Positions 33,803-44,057 of a stretch of 64,000 nt of DNA are shown here, piece by piece; position 1 is the first letter of the stretch; each line of letters begins with the position of its first letter. The notes under the pieces are model-generated. The model made no database searches. It saw only the letters and a list, made by a program, of their open reading frames with translations, and was not told the DNA's origin. The translations under genes and the position numbers were made by a program. This DNA comes from Phytomonas francai (Eukaryota; Euglenozoa; Kinetoplastea; Trypanosomatida; Trypanosomatidae). The stretch lies in assembly GCA_001766655.1 (NCBI GenBank), contig MJCC01000002.1, positions 653,050 to 717,049 of the forward strand, read 5' to 3'.

Positions 33803-36800
33803 ATGGCAATAAGGAACGATCAAAATATGGGGAGCATGTCTCCAATGAACTACACGTATTCATCTGTTTTCCAGATGTTCATTCACGTCACATATGAAAA
33901 AGCCGTGCTTTTAGCCGATAAACTCGTCTTCATGTTTCACGGCATCATGCCAGACACATGGTGGGTGGGATCCTACTTATTTCTACTAGGTGGTATGTAT
34001 CTATTTCACAGCCCATTCCGTTTACGACGAAACACTTCGAATGACTTTTACGCCCGCTTTACCAAAATTTTGCAAGTATGGACACTGGTTATAGCCACAT
34101 TTTTCTATATAGGTCCCCAGGTCATTCAGCAAAAACAGCGGCAGATAAGCAAATGCTACACTAAAAAAGAGGGTGTGGTCCAGTGTGACGGGGATAGTGC
34201 CGGTGGCAAGGATGCGTTCTTCGCATCATCGTTGATTCTATTTCCACTTTTCTTCTTCTTAACGCACTTTTTCATGTTTGTCCATAAGATGAAGAGAAGA
34301 TGGCATCTTGGCATTACCTATATGCCGAATATATCTACATTGTTCTTAAATTCACTTCTGCTATCTGTGTTTGGGGTGTTTCACTATGAGTATTTCAACC
34401 ATCTTTACGATGCTGAAGTGCAATATGTGCAGTGGCGACCACTCAAACTGCTGCGCCCCCTTTTTTCAGTTCCCAGCGTGTTAGACCGCCCTTGTGAAGC
34501 CGTGGCAAGACTCTTTGTTATTTGCGTATTCTTTGTAGTGCTCGATTATCAATACAAAAAGTTCCGTGGGTTTGATTCAGAGCGAGGTATTTTATGGGCT
34601 GGACTCTTTGGCTTGAAAAGCGATTACGAGGGTAGGACAAAACTGGATCAAGCGCATCGATGGAAGAAGCCATACGTTGATTGGAGGGAACTAGATCCGC
34701 CACCGCGCAGCTTTAAATCGTGTGCTTCGGATTCCAAACGCCATAAAGCGCCCGACTTTGACTCAACTAAGGGGCATCTTAGTCGAAATAAAAGTCTCTC
34801 ATCTCCAAAGGGAAGCCTTTTTTCCAAAAAGAACAGTCTCACTAGTGCATTAGTATTGGATTCCTCGGAAGGGATTATAACTAGCCATGAACATTCCAGC
34901 GCTATGAGCATCAACGCGTCACGAAGGATGATTGTTTCTCCATCTGAGCGAAAAGCAACTGACACGTTGCTGCAGAGAGTCCCTTCGAGGCTGGAGCCTA
35001 CCGTTTCTGCAAGCCACCAGCGCGTGCGCTCCACGTACGATAAATACCAAGGGGATACTCGTACGCAGTCTCGCGGAGCTGTAAATCAGGTTCCTCTTCT
35101 CGCTCGAGGTATCTCCTTTGCATCACCGAAAGCAGACGTAAAGGATGTTATGATGGTGAAACATCCGACCAATAGGCCCGGCATGGTGCCATGGTGGTCG
35201 ACCTTCGTCTTTGTCACCGCCTGGCAGGTCTTTGCGAATGGAATATTAAAGTTTCTCACCTTTGATGTGCGCCCGATCCAGTTAATGGCTAAACCCAAGG
35301 TGTTCGATCTTTTGTTCACCTCTTCTTTTGAACACTTCCCACCGTCCTGTTCGACGTCATTGAAGTCGGAGGACGAATCCACAAATGGCTACGTGAATGT
35401 CTCAGACTTCGCAGCGTGCGCGCCGGGCGCTGATTTACAAGAAGCAGATGTGTGGTTCGACTGGATTGCGGATATTGGTGACGGTTTTAACTCGACCTAC
35501 GAGATGGCGCGGCTGCTTGCGCAGCCCACCGTTACGGCACAAGTTCGCGAGGGGGTTTCCCTCACAAACGATACGTTCTGCTCTGAGACGCAGCCAGCTG
35601 CACGTTCGGATCAAAAACGTGCCGCCAATTGGGCTTTGGGGGGGCACGTGAATTCCTTCCAGTTATACCAAATTGGCCTCCACCGCAGCCTCTCGACCTC
35701 CTCGATCAGGGTCGCCGGGCGCGGTGCGCAGGCAGAAGACACCCCCACAACGGGCATCATGAGGTCTTTTGACGACAGTGCAAGCATGCATCCCTCGCTG
35801 TACCAAAATACCACCTCCTTGTTAAAGGGTACCACACTATTTCCGTTTCGCTATAGGAAAAAAACTCAGCGGAGGCAGGATGTCGTAACGCTACCGAGAG
35901 GCTCCTTCGTCGTGGTCGGCGGGGACTTGGCATACCCGAGTCCGAATGACAAAACTTACCAGACGCGATTGTTCGAGCCGTACCAAGATGCTCTCCCCGG
36001 AAACCGTGTCCTACACAACATGTTCTTTGAGACGTGCCGTAATATTATCTCGGAGGATCCAGGTGATGCGGATATGGTGCACATACGGATGCTTGACGCA
36101 GTAACAGTTGCGCGCCTAGCATGTTCTGACGACACCCTATGCAGCAGGTACAATTCCATTGTGAGGGTTCTGCGCAGTATCCCGATGCTTTTCGCGATTC
36201 CCGGTAATCACGACTGGTTCGACGGACTTTCGACATTTCGCAAGTACATAACCGAGAAAACGTGGATTGGCGGGTGGCTGATGCCACAGCGGAGCAGCTT
36301 TTTTGTCTTAAAGCTGCCATACAACTGGTTCATGCTCTGCACCGACACTGGCAGCGAGAGGGATATTGACATAGCCCAGCGCAATTACTTTTTGAACGTG
36401 ATTGAGAAGTATATGGACGATAGAAGCTGCGTGATACTCGCCAGCCATGAACCGGCCTGGGTATACGACGCTTCTGAGAAGCGCACGGAACCTGTGCAAC
36501 CTGAGATAAATTATGTCGTACAACACCTGGGAGCTCGTTTGCGCTTACGCATTGCCGGGGATATCCACCACTACTCCCGCCACACCCCAAAAGACCCCCT
36601 TTCTGAGGCTGCGACACTCATCGTCAGCGGTGGCGGCGGCGCTTTCCTACACGGCGCACGTAATGACAAAATCATTTCACAAGGCACTCACTACACCCGC
36701 AGCTGTGCGTTCCCCTCTAGCAACACTTATGTCTCTCTTCTCAGCGGACTTTTCGGTTTCCGTCTTATTAATTGGAAATTTGATCTCATCCTTGGGGTGC

Positions 36801-37858
36801 ATTGCTTCGGTATTATTTTTTCCTTGTTGCCAGTCCCAACGAATGTGATTTGTGATTCCAGTATTTCAAATGCCTCAGATGTGTTTTTGTCCTGGATGAT
36901 GGGTACGGTGCAGCTCATCTCTTTCCTGGTCAGTCACGCTATAGTCTCCTTGTTTTTTGTTGCGTTTTCTTTCTATTGCTTTTCTATTTCGGGGTCGGAC
37001 CGTCGGGTGCCGCTCTACTGGCGTGCATTGTATGGACTCTTTTGGACGGGAGCTCAGGTCTTCGCGAGTTGCAGCGTGTTGTCGATGTTGCATGTTCAAC
37101 AAGTCTACATGAGCAGCCACGGTATGCTGTTGTCGACTGCAACCCAATGGCGGAGTATGATTGACGAGGAAGTAGGAATGAAAGGCATGACATTGTTCCG
37201 TTATATTTGTAATCTGCTAGGCAGCGATTCCCTCATAGGGTCTACGCTGAAGACACTACAAAACGTGTTTGCGGAAAGCTTCATTCCTCAGTGGTGTTCC
37301 GTAGTTATACGTGCTATGGATCCGCTTGAGACGCTCTCCCATCTTATGCTGAAAATAACGTCGAGTGAGATTGGGAAATTCAAGGAAGGTGCCTTGCGCA
37401 GGGAGATTGCTTTATATTACTTGCATATTCTTTTCTTTTACTGGATTCTAGTGACACCGATTGCATCGTTCATTATTGGATGTTTCCTCCTCATTTCCGT
37501 AACCATGTTTGATTATATGTACGACAGCGCCTATTCGGCATTTCAGATTGAGGATTTTAAGCATTTTCTACGTTTTCGTATTGACGCCAAGACACGCGAG
37601 CTGCATGGCTACGTTTTAGCGAAGGAGAGGGTGCCCAAGGTCTGGGAGTTGGACCCAAGACACGTTGATCAGTTTCTCGACCCTAAAACGAAGCACACCG
37701 TACCACATTTATGGCGATATCCAAGTCGGTGGTGTCCTTCCGTTCGTTACGGTAGAAAACCACCGAAGACTGAAATTATTGAGAGCTTCACTGTTGTACC
37801 ACATAGTACGGATGCGTCACGTCCTTTTGATGATGCCAAGGTAAATCGCCTATTTTAA
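33803..37858 (+). CDS. Large polytopic membrane protein with a calcineurin-like metallophosphoesterase domain
   Basis: A 1351-residue protein. The N-terminal ~260 residues contain about five hydrophobic segments. A long polar, Ser/Lys-rich region (about 290-450) follows, then a membrane segment near 460-480. The phosphoesterase motifs are complete and in order: GGDLAY (Asp708), GNHD (801-804), SHEP (His882) and GDIHHY (920-924), the ligands of a binuclear metal centre. Four or more membrane segments follow (about 990-1090 and 1210-1240), then a soluble tail. Giant membrane metallophosphoesterases of this build occur in kinetoplastids, plants and oomycetes; substrates are unknown. The catalytic domain is flanked by membrane segments, so it faces one fixed side of the membrane, which side cannot be told. 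Confidence 0.85.
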   Translation: MAIRNDQNMGSMSPMNYTYSSVFQMFIHVTYEKAVLLADKLVFMFHGIMPDTWWVGSYLFLLGGMYLFHSPFRLRRNTSNDFYARFTKILQVWTLVIATFFYIGPQVIQQKQRQISKCYTKKEGVVQCDGDSAGGKDAFFASSLILFPLFFFLTHFFMFVHKMKRRWHLGITYMPNISTLFLNSLLLSVFGVFHYEYFNHLYDAEVQYVQWRPLKLLRPLFSVPSVLDRPCEAVARLFVICVFFVVLDYQYKKFRGFDSERGILWAGLFGLKSDYEGRTKLDQAHRWKKPYVDWRELDPPPRSFKSCASDSKRHKAPDFDSTKGHLSRNKSLSSPKGSLFSKKNSLTSALVLDSSEGIITSHEHSSAMSINASRRMIVSPSERKATDTLLQRVPSRLEPTVSASHQRVRSTYDKYQGDTRTQSRGAVNQVPLLARGISFASPKADVKDVMMVKHPTNRPGMVPWWSTFVFVTAWQVFANGILKFLTFDVRPIQLMAKPKVFDLLFTSSFEHFPPSCSTSLKSEDESTNGYVNVSDFAACAPGADLQEADVWFDWIADIGDGFNSTYEMARLLAQPTVTAQVREGVSLTNDTFCSETQPAARSDQKRAANWALGGHVNSFQLYQIGLHRSLSTSSIRVAGRGAQAEDTPTTGIMRSFDDSASMHPSLYQNTTSLLKGTTLFPFRYRKKTQRRQDVVTLPRGSFVVVGGDLAYPSPNDKTYQTRLFEPYQDALPGNRVLHNMFFETCRNIISEDPGDADMVHIRMLDAVTVARLACSDDTLCSRYNSIVRVLRSIPMLFAIPGNHDWFDGLSTFRKYITEKTWIGGWLMPQRSSFFVLKLPYNWFMLCTDTGSERDIDIAQRNYFLNVIEKYMDDRSCVILASHEPAWVYDASEKRTEPVQPEINYVVQHLGARLRLRIAGDIHHYSRHTPKDPLSEAATLIVSGGGGAFLHGARNDKIISQGTHYTRSCAFPSSNTYVSLLSGLFGFRLINWKFDLILGVHCFGIIFSLLPVPTNVICDSSISNASDVFLSWMMGTVQLISFLVSHAIVSLFFVAFSFYCFSISGSDRRVPLYWRALYGLFWTGAQVFASCSVLSMLHVQQVYMSSHGMLLSTATQWRSMIDEEVGMKGMTLFRYICNLLGSDSLIGSTLKTLQNVFAESFIPQWCSVVIRAMDPLETLSHLMLKITSSEIGKFKEGALRREIALYYLHILFFYWILVTPIASFIIGCFLLISVTMFDYMYDSAYSAFQIEDFKHFLRFRIDAKTRELHGYVLAKERVPKVWELDPRHVDQFLDPKTKHTVPHLWRYPSRWCPSVRYGRKPPKTEIIESFTVVPHSTDASRPFDDAKVNRLF

Positions 37859-38385
37859 ATATTCTAAAGGTTTTTAACTCTTAGGAGCGAAGTACTTAGA
37901 TTTGCGCTTGCATCTCGCTTACCGCTCTCTCTCTCTATACTCTATCTTTAAACATTCAATCAGTTCATAGTGCGTTGAGCGAATGTTATAAACTGACATG
38001 GGATGAAGCGCTTTCCCTTCTATAGCAAAAATAACCTAATACTTTCTCTGAAATAAATGCTAGAATATATATCATTTCTTAATAATAGATATATACATTT
38101 TTCATATTTATAAAACAGTTTTTGCTCATTCTTTATTTTAGTTCCTGCCATGACAAATCTTAAGCATGGATGCTTGTAACGCATTCAAATGCAGTAGCTT
38201 TGAATCAAATTATTGAATTTGGTATGTAAATAAAAATCACACTCATGGCCTATCATCTAAAGTAAACTAACATAACTAGTATCCACTATGAAATCCAGGA
38301 AGGAGCGACATATTTATATTTAATTATTGTATCCAATATCATCAGTGTTCGTTAACGAGGGGATCTTACATACTTGCATCGCTCC
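37859..38385. other. Intergenic spacer
   Basis: About 530 nt, AT-rich, with a ctctctctctcta stretch near 37926. No gene seen. Confidence 0.7.
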
Positions 38386-39375
38386 ATGTCCGTGTACTGT
38401 CGTGTAGCCAACCGTATTCTTTTGCTCCAAGCGCTAGGCACGCTCAGTTTAGACAAGGACAGCTGGGCCACCATCACCTTCGCCGAGCATGCGGTTGAGC
38501 TGCACGTCGAGGCGAACAATCGAAACACCACCGCGACGGCGATCCTCCCGCGGAGCCTATTCGCCGAGTACGTGGTCGTCGAGACGCGGCTGTGTGTGCA
38601 TCTCCCGACCCTCCTCGACACCTTCTTCCTTTTCGGCCAGCAGGCGCTGACCTCCCCGACGGTGCGGCTCAGCCTCGTCCATCCCACCTCGGACGGGCGC
38701 CTGTTCGTCGAGCTCGCCGAGCGCGCCGGGGGCTGCGGCCGCACGCTGCAGGCGCACCTCGCGACCCGCCCGCTGCGGGCCCGCCCGCTCGACCTCCGCT
38801 TCCCCGACTTCCCGCTCGCCGAGCAGGCCGGGCTGCCCGCGGAGGCCCTCCGCGACGCCCTCCAGGACCTCTCCTCCGCGCAGTGCGCGGAGACGACGCT
38901 GGGGATTTCCGCCGCGTACGGCGTGCGGCTGCGCGGGCGCGGGCCGTACGGCGAGGTCGAGGTTGTCCTCCGGCCCCACGCGGCGGAGGGGGGCGCCCCG
39001 GTCGAAAAGGAGGGGAGGGGAGGCCCGCGCGAGGCGTCGTTGTCGTCGTCGTCGTCGTCGTCGGAATCGTCGTCGTCCGCGGGGTGGACGCGCGTTCAGA
39101 CGCAGCAGTTGGCTCTCGCGTGCGGATGTGGGCGCTCCACGTCGTCCCTGGGCGGGGCCGGCGGCGGCGGTGGGGCTTCGGGGTCTTTCGCATCCCCCAC
39201 GTCTTATGCTGGAGGCGCCGGCCTCGTAGGTGGCGGAGGGGCGGGGTTTGAACATTTAACCTTGCAAATTAACTCGCAGCGGCAGCTGAGTGTCGTGCAC
39301 ACATCCTCAGAGGAGAACACTAAGGTTACAGTGCGAGTTGTCCTCAATTCACTTCACAACTTTGATGAACTTTAG
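38386..39375 (+). CDS. RAD1: RAD1, subunit of the 9-1-1 DNA-damage checkpoint clamp
   Basis: A 329-residue protein from ATG 38386. The N-terminal third fits the Rad1 sliding-clamp fold: LLLQALGTLSLDKDSWATI, then TITFAEHAVELHVE, ATAILPRSLFAEY and CVHLPTLLDTFFLFG, equivalent to the conserved FxEF and INLTVLLDCLSIFG stretch of RAD1. RAD1, RAD9 and HUS1 form a PCNA-like ring loaded at stalled forks and DNA ends. The second half keeps clamp-like strands, but carries a Glu/Ser insert (nucleotides about 39036-39080, mostly tcg repeats) and a Gly-rich stretch, both probably loops. It ends with a normal strand (VRVVLNSLHNFDEL). Slightly longer than animal RAD1 (282 residues) because of the inserts. 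Confidence 0.82.
   Translation: MSVYCRVANRILLLQALGTLSLDKDSWATITFAEHAVELHVEANNRNTTATAILPRSLFAEYVVVETRLCVHLPTLLDTFFLFGQQALTSPTVRLSLVHPTSDGRLFVELAERAGGCGRTLQAHLATRPLRARPLDLRFPDFPLAEQAGLPAEALRDALQDLSSAQCAETTLGISAAYGVRLRGRGPYGEVEVVLRPHAAEGGAPVEKEGRGGPREASLSSSSSSSESSSSAGWTRVQTQQLALACGCGRSTSSLGGAGGGGGASGSFASPTSYAGGAGLVGGGGAGFEHLTLQINSQRQLSVVHTSSEENTKVTVRVVLNSLHNFDEL
39036..39080 (+). repeat. TCG trinucleotide repeat coding for poly-Ser in RAD1
   Basis: Runs of tcg with a gaa interruption encode a Ser-rich loop. Such a repeat is prone to slippage, so the loop length probably varies among alleles. Confidence 0.85.
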
Positions 39376-39767
39376 TGAAACGCGACTGTAAAACACACAT
39401 TATGGCCATAGATTCAAATATCGTTTAATAAATAAATTATCAGAGCAGGATTGAGCTCGTTGATTCCTATTCCTCACCACTTTTTGCATACAGATAATAA
39501 CTGCCTGTATTTTTTTTTTCCAAGATTATATTGCTAGAAAAGTTCTCATGGTTCTTCTTAAATTAAAATAGGGACAGTAACGCGTAGCGCGAGGGGGAAA
39601 CGCACGATAGTATCTTGTTTTTTTTTTTTTTAAAGAAACTATTTGTATTTTCTTCTTTCCTTAAAAAAAAAACTTTTTCATGAGTAGGATACAGAGTGAA
39701 TCGAATTTAGCGTCGATCTATAGATATCTTAGAGACTAGAAAGAATAATATACTCATTCATATACGT
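39376..39767. other. Intergenic spacer
   Basis: About 390 nt with T12 and A9 runs. No gene seen. Confidence 0.7.
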
Positions 39768-41441
39768 ATGAGTGAACTTAGCGAAATTCTCACGCAGCCG
39801 CAGCGCATTAAGCACCATGAGTTGCTACAATTCCTGTCGAGTCATCCAAATGTGGAGTACTCCATTGCGCAGCTAGACTACCTCCTGCCGCGTGGGGCCG
39901 CGCTCTGGCGCTTCCCGGAAGAGTGGTTTAGCCTGATGGAGAGGGGTAAGTGCAGCAACCGCAACATTGAGATGCTCATCAAGGATGGAGAGTCCACAGT
40001 TGAGCTTTATCCATCACGCTCATCTTTTTCTCGTGCACAGCTGGATTCGACCTTTTTCATCTGCCGGAGACCAGAACTCCGGTCACTGACGGAGTTGCAG
40101 CACCTGGTCAACACCCCTGCTGGGATGCCCGACCCAGAGGAATGTGTGGGATTGCATACCAACCAGATAATTCTTTCGAGAAACTTACTGCGGGATTGCC
40201 AACGCTCTGGGCTTGCCTTTTACTTTCCCGATAGGTTTGTCAGAAAAGAGGTGATTGGCTTGTCGGGGACGAGTGGTGGGGGCGATACAGGCCCTGATGG
40301 AGGATTTTCCTCGTCTAACACAGCGGGTATGGAGTCTTTGCTTAGCCAGGAGCAGCTTCTGAGTGAAATATCTGGCATAGCGACCGCGGTGGTGCCCCTA
40401 CCCCTGGGTGTTCGGATTCGGCATAAGCTCTTTACTTGGCGTGGGATAGCGGTGAGCGACGCGCATTGTCTGCCCATCCGCCTTCATCTACAGGAGAGGC
40501 TTCTCATAACTTTTGACAACGAAAACGCCGTCCTGAGGCAGGTCCCAGGTGGGAAAGACGGCCTTCAGTTGCGGTGGCGCGTTGTGGTGGCTGGAGGGGC
40601 TGGTAATGGGGGCATGAGCCCAACGACACCTCTGTCTCGAAGCATGGAGCCTCTAAGCATTCGTGCCAGAAGTGTGAACTCCGAAAAGATAGTTCCCGCT
40701 GCGCCTTTTACGGTCGCTGGAACTGCTAGTAAGGAGGTGGACAGCTATAGTGGTAGACAAACAATTCGGTATATGAAGGTTCAGTTGGACATCGAGGCAC
40801 ATTGCGCAGCCTCTCCGTTTAAGATTATATTTGTTGTTAATGGACAGGAATGTATTGTGAACATGGAGGTTGTTGACGTGGATACAACCCTTCCGGGTGT
40901 TCTCATTGGGCGCGAGCGTGAACCGAATAGTTTCACTTTGCCGCTTGCGTATCGTCTAACAGATCCTGTCGTTATAGAGGATGGTGTTTCTTCGGCGCGA
41001 TCGGACGTTGTGAACAGGCCACAAAAAAGTAATAATGCAATTAAGCAGAGTAGTGATGGTGAACCTCACGGCACTGCGAGCACAACCGCATCGCCTTCAA
41101 GCCCGATAGATGCGCTTAATAAAACCGTTTATGGAGTGCTTCCGTGGTGGCAGAACAGCTCCCCGTTGGTGCTGAGGGTACGCGATGCTACCTATCCCTC
41201 AGAGGAGGCCGTGAATACGGCGACAGGGATTGTTTACGCGAAGCGCGCGCTCCTTCACGAAGCGCAGCTGCGTGCGGTGAGGCATTTGATGCGGCAAAAA
41301 AACGAGGGTGGGGGGCAAGGCGCCTCTGGGAGGCGGGATAGGCGCCGCATGCGACGTAGACAAGATTTGAGAAACCGGCATATGCTTCATTTCGGCTTGG
41401 ATGCCTCTGTGCCCTTTTCGAATAAGCAAGAAGGTGTATAG
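39768..41441 (+). CDS. Conserved-looking hypothetical protein
   Basis: A 557-residue protein starting at ATG 39768. I recognise no family. The N-terminal ~170 residues look globular and helical. The central part (about 190-410) is rich in predicted strands (KVQLDIEAHC, FKIIFVVNGQECIVNMEVVDVD), suggesting a beta-sandwich or immunoglobulin-like module. A Ser-rich linker follows near 415-450, and the tail is very basic (GRRDRRRMRRRQDLRNRH), possibly nucleic-acid binding or a nuclear signal. No membrane segment or signal peptide is seen. Confidence 0.75.
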   Translation: MSELSEILTQPQRIKHHELLQFLSSHPNVEYSIAQLDYLLPRGAALWRFPEEWFSLMERGKCSNRNIEMLIKDGESTVELYPSRSSFSRAQLDSTFFICRRPELRSLTELQHLVNTPAGMPDPEECVGLHTNQIILSRNLLRDCQRSGLAFYFPDRFVRKEVIGLSGTSGGGDTGPDGGFSSSNTAGMESLLSQEQLLSEISGIATAVVPLPLGVRIRHKLFTWRGIAVSDAHCLPIRLHLQERLLITFDNENAVLRQVPGGKDGLQLRWRVVVAGGAGNGGMSPTTPLSRSMEPLSIRARSVNSEKIVPAAPFTVAGTASKEVDSYSGRQTIRYMKVQLDIEAHCAASPFKIIFVVNGQECIVNMEVVDVDTTLPGVLIGREREPNSFTLPLAYRLTDPVVIEDGVSSARSDVVNRPQKSNNAIKQSSDGEPHGTASTTASPSSPIDALNKTVYGVLPWWQNSSPLVLRVRDATYPSEEAVNTATGIVYAKRALLHEAQLRAVRHLMRQKNEGGGQGASGRRDRRRMRRRQDLRNRHMLHFGLDASVPFSNKQEGV

Positions 41442-41822
41442 TACTTTACACAATATATATGCATAGCTGTATCGATTGCGAACAAATAAGTGCCAGTAAT
41501 TAAAGGGGAAATGGTGTGCGAATACGGAAAGGCGGTGAGAGTTATGATCCTCGGGTTTCGTCCAGTTCTTCTCTTTTGTTGGTATCACCACAAACACACG
41601 TTTTTTTTTTCTCATTTTAAGCGTAATTCTCTTTTCCAATTGAGGCTTTTCTTCTGAGTTATTCACAATAAAATAGTGGAATGAGGGTGAAGTCCAATTG
41701 ACTTTGATTCGAAGTGTTGGTTGCGACATAAGGCTACTTTCTTTTTTTAAACCTCTGTTAACTTGTGTAATGAAGAGAGAGCGCGTTGACAGTTGTCCAC
41801 ACAAATCCGACAACCTTTTCCA
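41442..41822. other. Intergenic spacer
   Basis: About 380 nt. No gene seen. The reading frame of the next gene is open back to 41793 but without an ATG. Confidence 0.65.
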
Positions 41823-43370
41823 ATGGATGGTATCACGAAATGGGGCAACTCCGCTCCGCTTGTGCACAAAAGTTTTCGAGCCGTTGCGTCAGGGGCACCT
41901 ACAGGCACCCTTATGACTCCCTCAATATTATCCTCCTCAGAGAATTCAACCCAGCCTAGTTCTCATATTCACCTCAATGACCGCAACGAGGATAAGAGCA
42001 GGTTTTTATCAGCAAAGCTTGTCTTCTCACTGGATAGCATATTTCAAGAGGAAACGAGAAGACGTGATGGCAAAAAGGGTCCTGTTTCAAGTAAGAGGGG
42101 TGGAAACAGAAAGCGGAAGCGCGTTTCGGCTGCATATCGATGCAAATCGATTGGCAGCTTAGATACTACCACCCACTTTCTGAGATCTTGCGCGCCAAAA
42201 GGCTCAGGAGGATTTCGTGGATATGACGCTTCACAGAGGCCGCGTTCAAGAGAGATGCTAAAGCCTCTGACCCCTACTCTCACTTCCTCAAAGCTATGTT
42301 GTGAGCAGGATGCTTCCGGACCTTTACATAAAAACGTGTTTAGTTGTGAAAAGATTTCTGCTGACGAGATTTCAATCCATTCTTTCTCGCTCGAGACAGT
42401 TTCCAGTTGGGAATCGTCCTCCCCTAGACTTTCTACTGCATCATTAGCCTTTGACAGAACGGGATCCTCATCTTTATCCTCTTTTTATACCGATGAAGCG
42501 TTCTGCACGATGCCGCAGGAAGCTCATTGCTCCTCTTTTCGCTCTCCTCAACCTTCGAGGTCTACCTTAGGGAAGCGAGAGGCAAGGGGTGGTGCAGCCC
42601 ATATTTGTAAGCGTAGCAGCACCGAGCATGAGGGAGAAGCCATGGCGAGCAGTCTGAACGCCAGATTAGAATTACTGCGGCTTGCAAACCCTTATTGCTC
42701 TGCATATTCTCAGCCCCAACGTGGTCCTGGGACCTCTGGTGGAAATGCCAGATGGGCGTCTTTGACTTCCACGATGCCGAGGAAGGATCGAGTGAACGCG
42801 AACCTGAAAAATAATCCAACAACACTGCCCTTGGACTCTGCTGTAGTAAACCCAATCACGGGCATTTTATCACCATCGGAGAAGGATTTTAGCATCTTTA
42901 TAGACTCACCAGTCGGCACCAAGACGGAAAGCCTTCGTCTAGCAGAAGCCCTGGAAACTGCGAGTTGCTCACTACGTACAACAGTCACCGTTCCCGCATC
43001 CAATGCGTCGAAGACATCCACGTCTGGAAACCGATCCCAGGAGGATCTAAAATCCACGTCAACAGGCTTTTCTGAAAGTGTTCGGCTCATCCGAAGTCAG
43101 TTCCGCACGAAGCGAATCCTCAAACAAGCTTTTCGAAAGGATTTCCCGCTTAGTGGCACGAGGCTTGTGCGTAGTAATCATGCTGACGGAAGGGGACAGG
43201 GATCAAGAAAGGTTTCAGACAGCAATCTTGAGTACCCAGGCGTAATGACGTCTAGTCATAATATGGATAGCTCTCAGTGCGCCGCTCGGTCGGTGGTACC
43301 TGGGGAGACTACTCATAGCATTAATGAGAGGGCTTCAGATATTGGAGAATGGGAGGTTGTGTTCGCGTAG
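41823..43370 (+). CDS. Hypothetical Ser-rich, probably disordered protein
   Basis: A 515-residue protein from the first in-frame ATG at 41823. Composition is dominated by Ser, Thr, Arg and Lys, with no membrane segment, no long coiled coil and no recognised domain. A basic stretch KRGGNRKRKRVSAAYR near residue 90 resembles a nuclear localisation signal. The C-terminus ends in a short hydrophobic acidic motif (IGEWEVVFA) that could be a docking peptide. The single long ORF in the array orientation supports a real gene despite the low-information sequence. Confidence 0.7.
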   Translation: MDGITKWGNSAPLVHKSFRAVASGAPTGTLMTPSILSSSENSTQPSSHIHLNDRNEDKSRFLSAKLVFSLDSIFQEETRRRDGKKGPVSSKRGGNRKRKRVSAAYRCKSIGSLDTTTHFLRSCAPKGSGGFRGYDASQRPRSREMLKPLTPTLTSSKLCCEQDASGPLHKNVFSCEKISADEISIHSFSLETVSSWESSSPRLSTASLAFDRTGSSSLSSFYTDEAFCTMPQEAHCSSFRSPQPSRSTLGKREARGGAAHICKRSSTEHEGEAMASSLNARLELLRLANPYCSAYSQPQRGPGTSGGNARWASLTSTMPRKDRVNANLKNNPTTLPLDSAVVNPITGILSPSEKDFSIFIDSPVGTKTESLRLAEALETASCSLRTTVTVPASNASKTSTSGNRSQEDLKSTSTGFSESVRLIRSQFRTKRILKQAFRKDFPLSGTRLVRSNHADGRGQGSRKVSDSNLEYPGVMTSSHNMDSSQCAARSVVPGETTHSINERASDIGEWEVVFA

Positions 43371-44057
43371 GGGAAAGAGTGAGCTCCGCCCCATCATTAT
43401 TATTGTAATAGTACGGCTTTAAAGGTACTCAAGGTAGCTACGTTCGATTCGCGAACACAGGGTTGGAACTTAGTGGAGGATTCTCAATTTGCACACAGGG
43501 GCTGATGGTAAGGTGTTAAATGGATCACAACAGGTGTGGAAAACCGAAAAGGACGTCGATAAGATTATTTGAGGTAATAAGCGAATACTTACCTATGTAC
43601 TTGCTTTTTTATTTCCTTTATTCGATGGGGCTCTATATTTTTCTTTTTTTTTCTGCTTGGGTATGTTTTTATTAGTTAGCTTCTATTTCATAGCTATTTT
43701 CCTTTTACGATTTGGGGAGGAAGAGATCATTATTAATCTCTTGCATTGCTATTGAAACACTTTTCAAAAAAAAAACCATCGTGTGCGCATAAGGTCAATG
43801 ATTTGATTACCTGATATTTTCCCTCTTTTGTTGCCCGCATTAAACAAGAAGAAGATAAGAAACCCTTAGAATGGTAATTCGGAAAGACACATTCTATCTG
43901 TACATATATCATTGTATTGCATAGATACATAATTTGATTTTGACACCTGTTTGTGTCGCAGTTTGAGCTCTCTCAATTTCCTAAGCTTCTGTGACAGATT
44001 CTAAAGCGCTTAATTCACTTGTAACATATTTTGCATTATAGATTGGAAAAAATAGAA
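43371..44057. other. Intergenic spacer
   Basis: About 690 nt, AT-rich. A small minus-strand ORF at 43733-43930 is not supported. tttgtgtcgcag, with AG near 43961-43962, is an acceptor candidate. Confidence 0.65.

Noticed and set aside
38592..39251. Several long overlapping ORFs on both strands in the RAD1 region
   Set aside because: GC-rich sequence lacks stop codons in all frames; only the 38386 frame matches a family.
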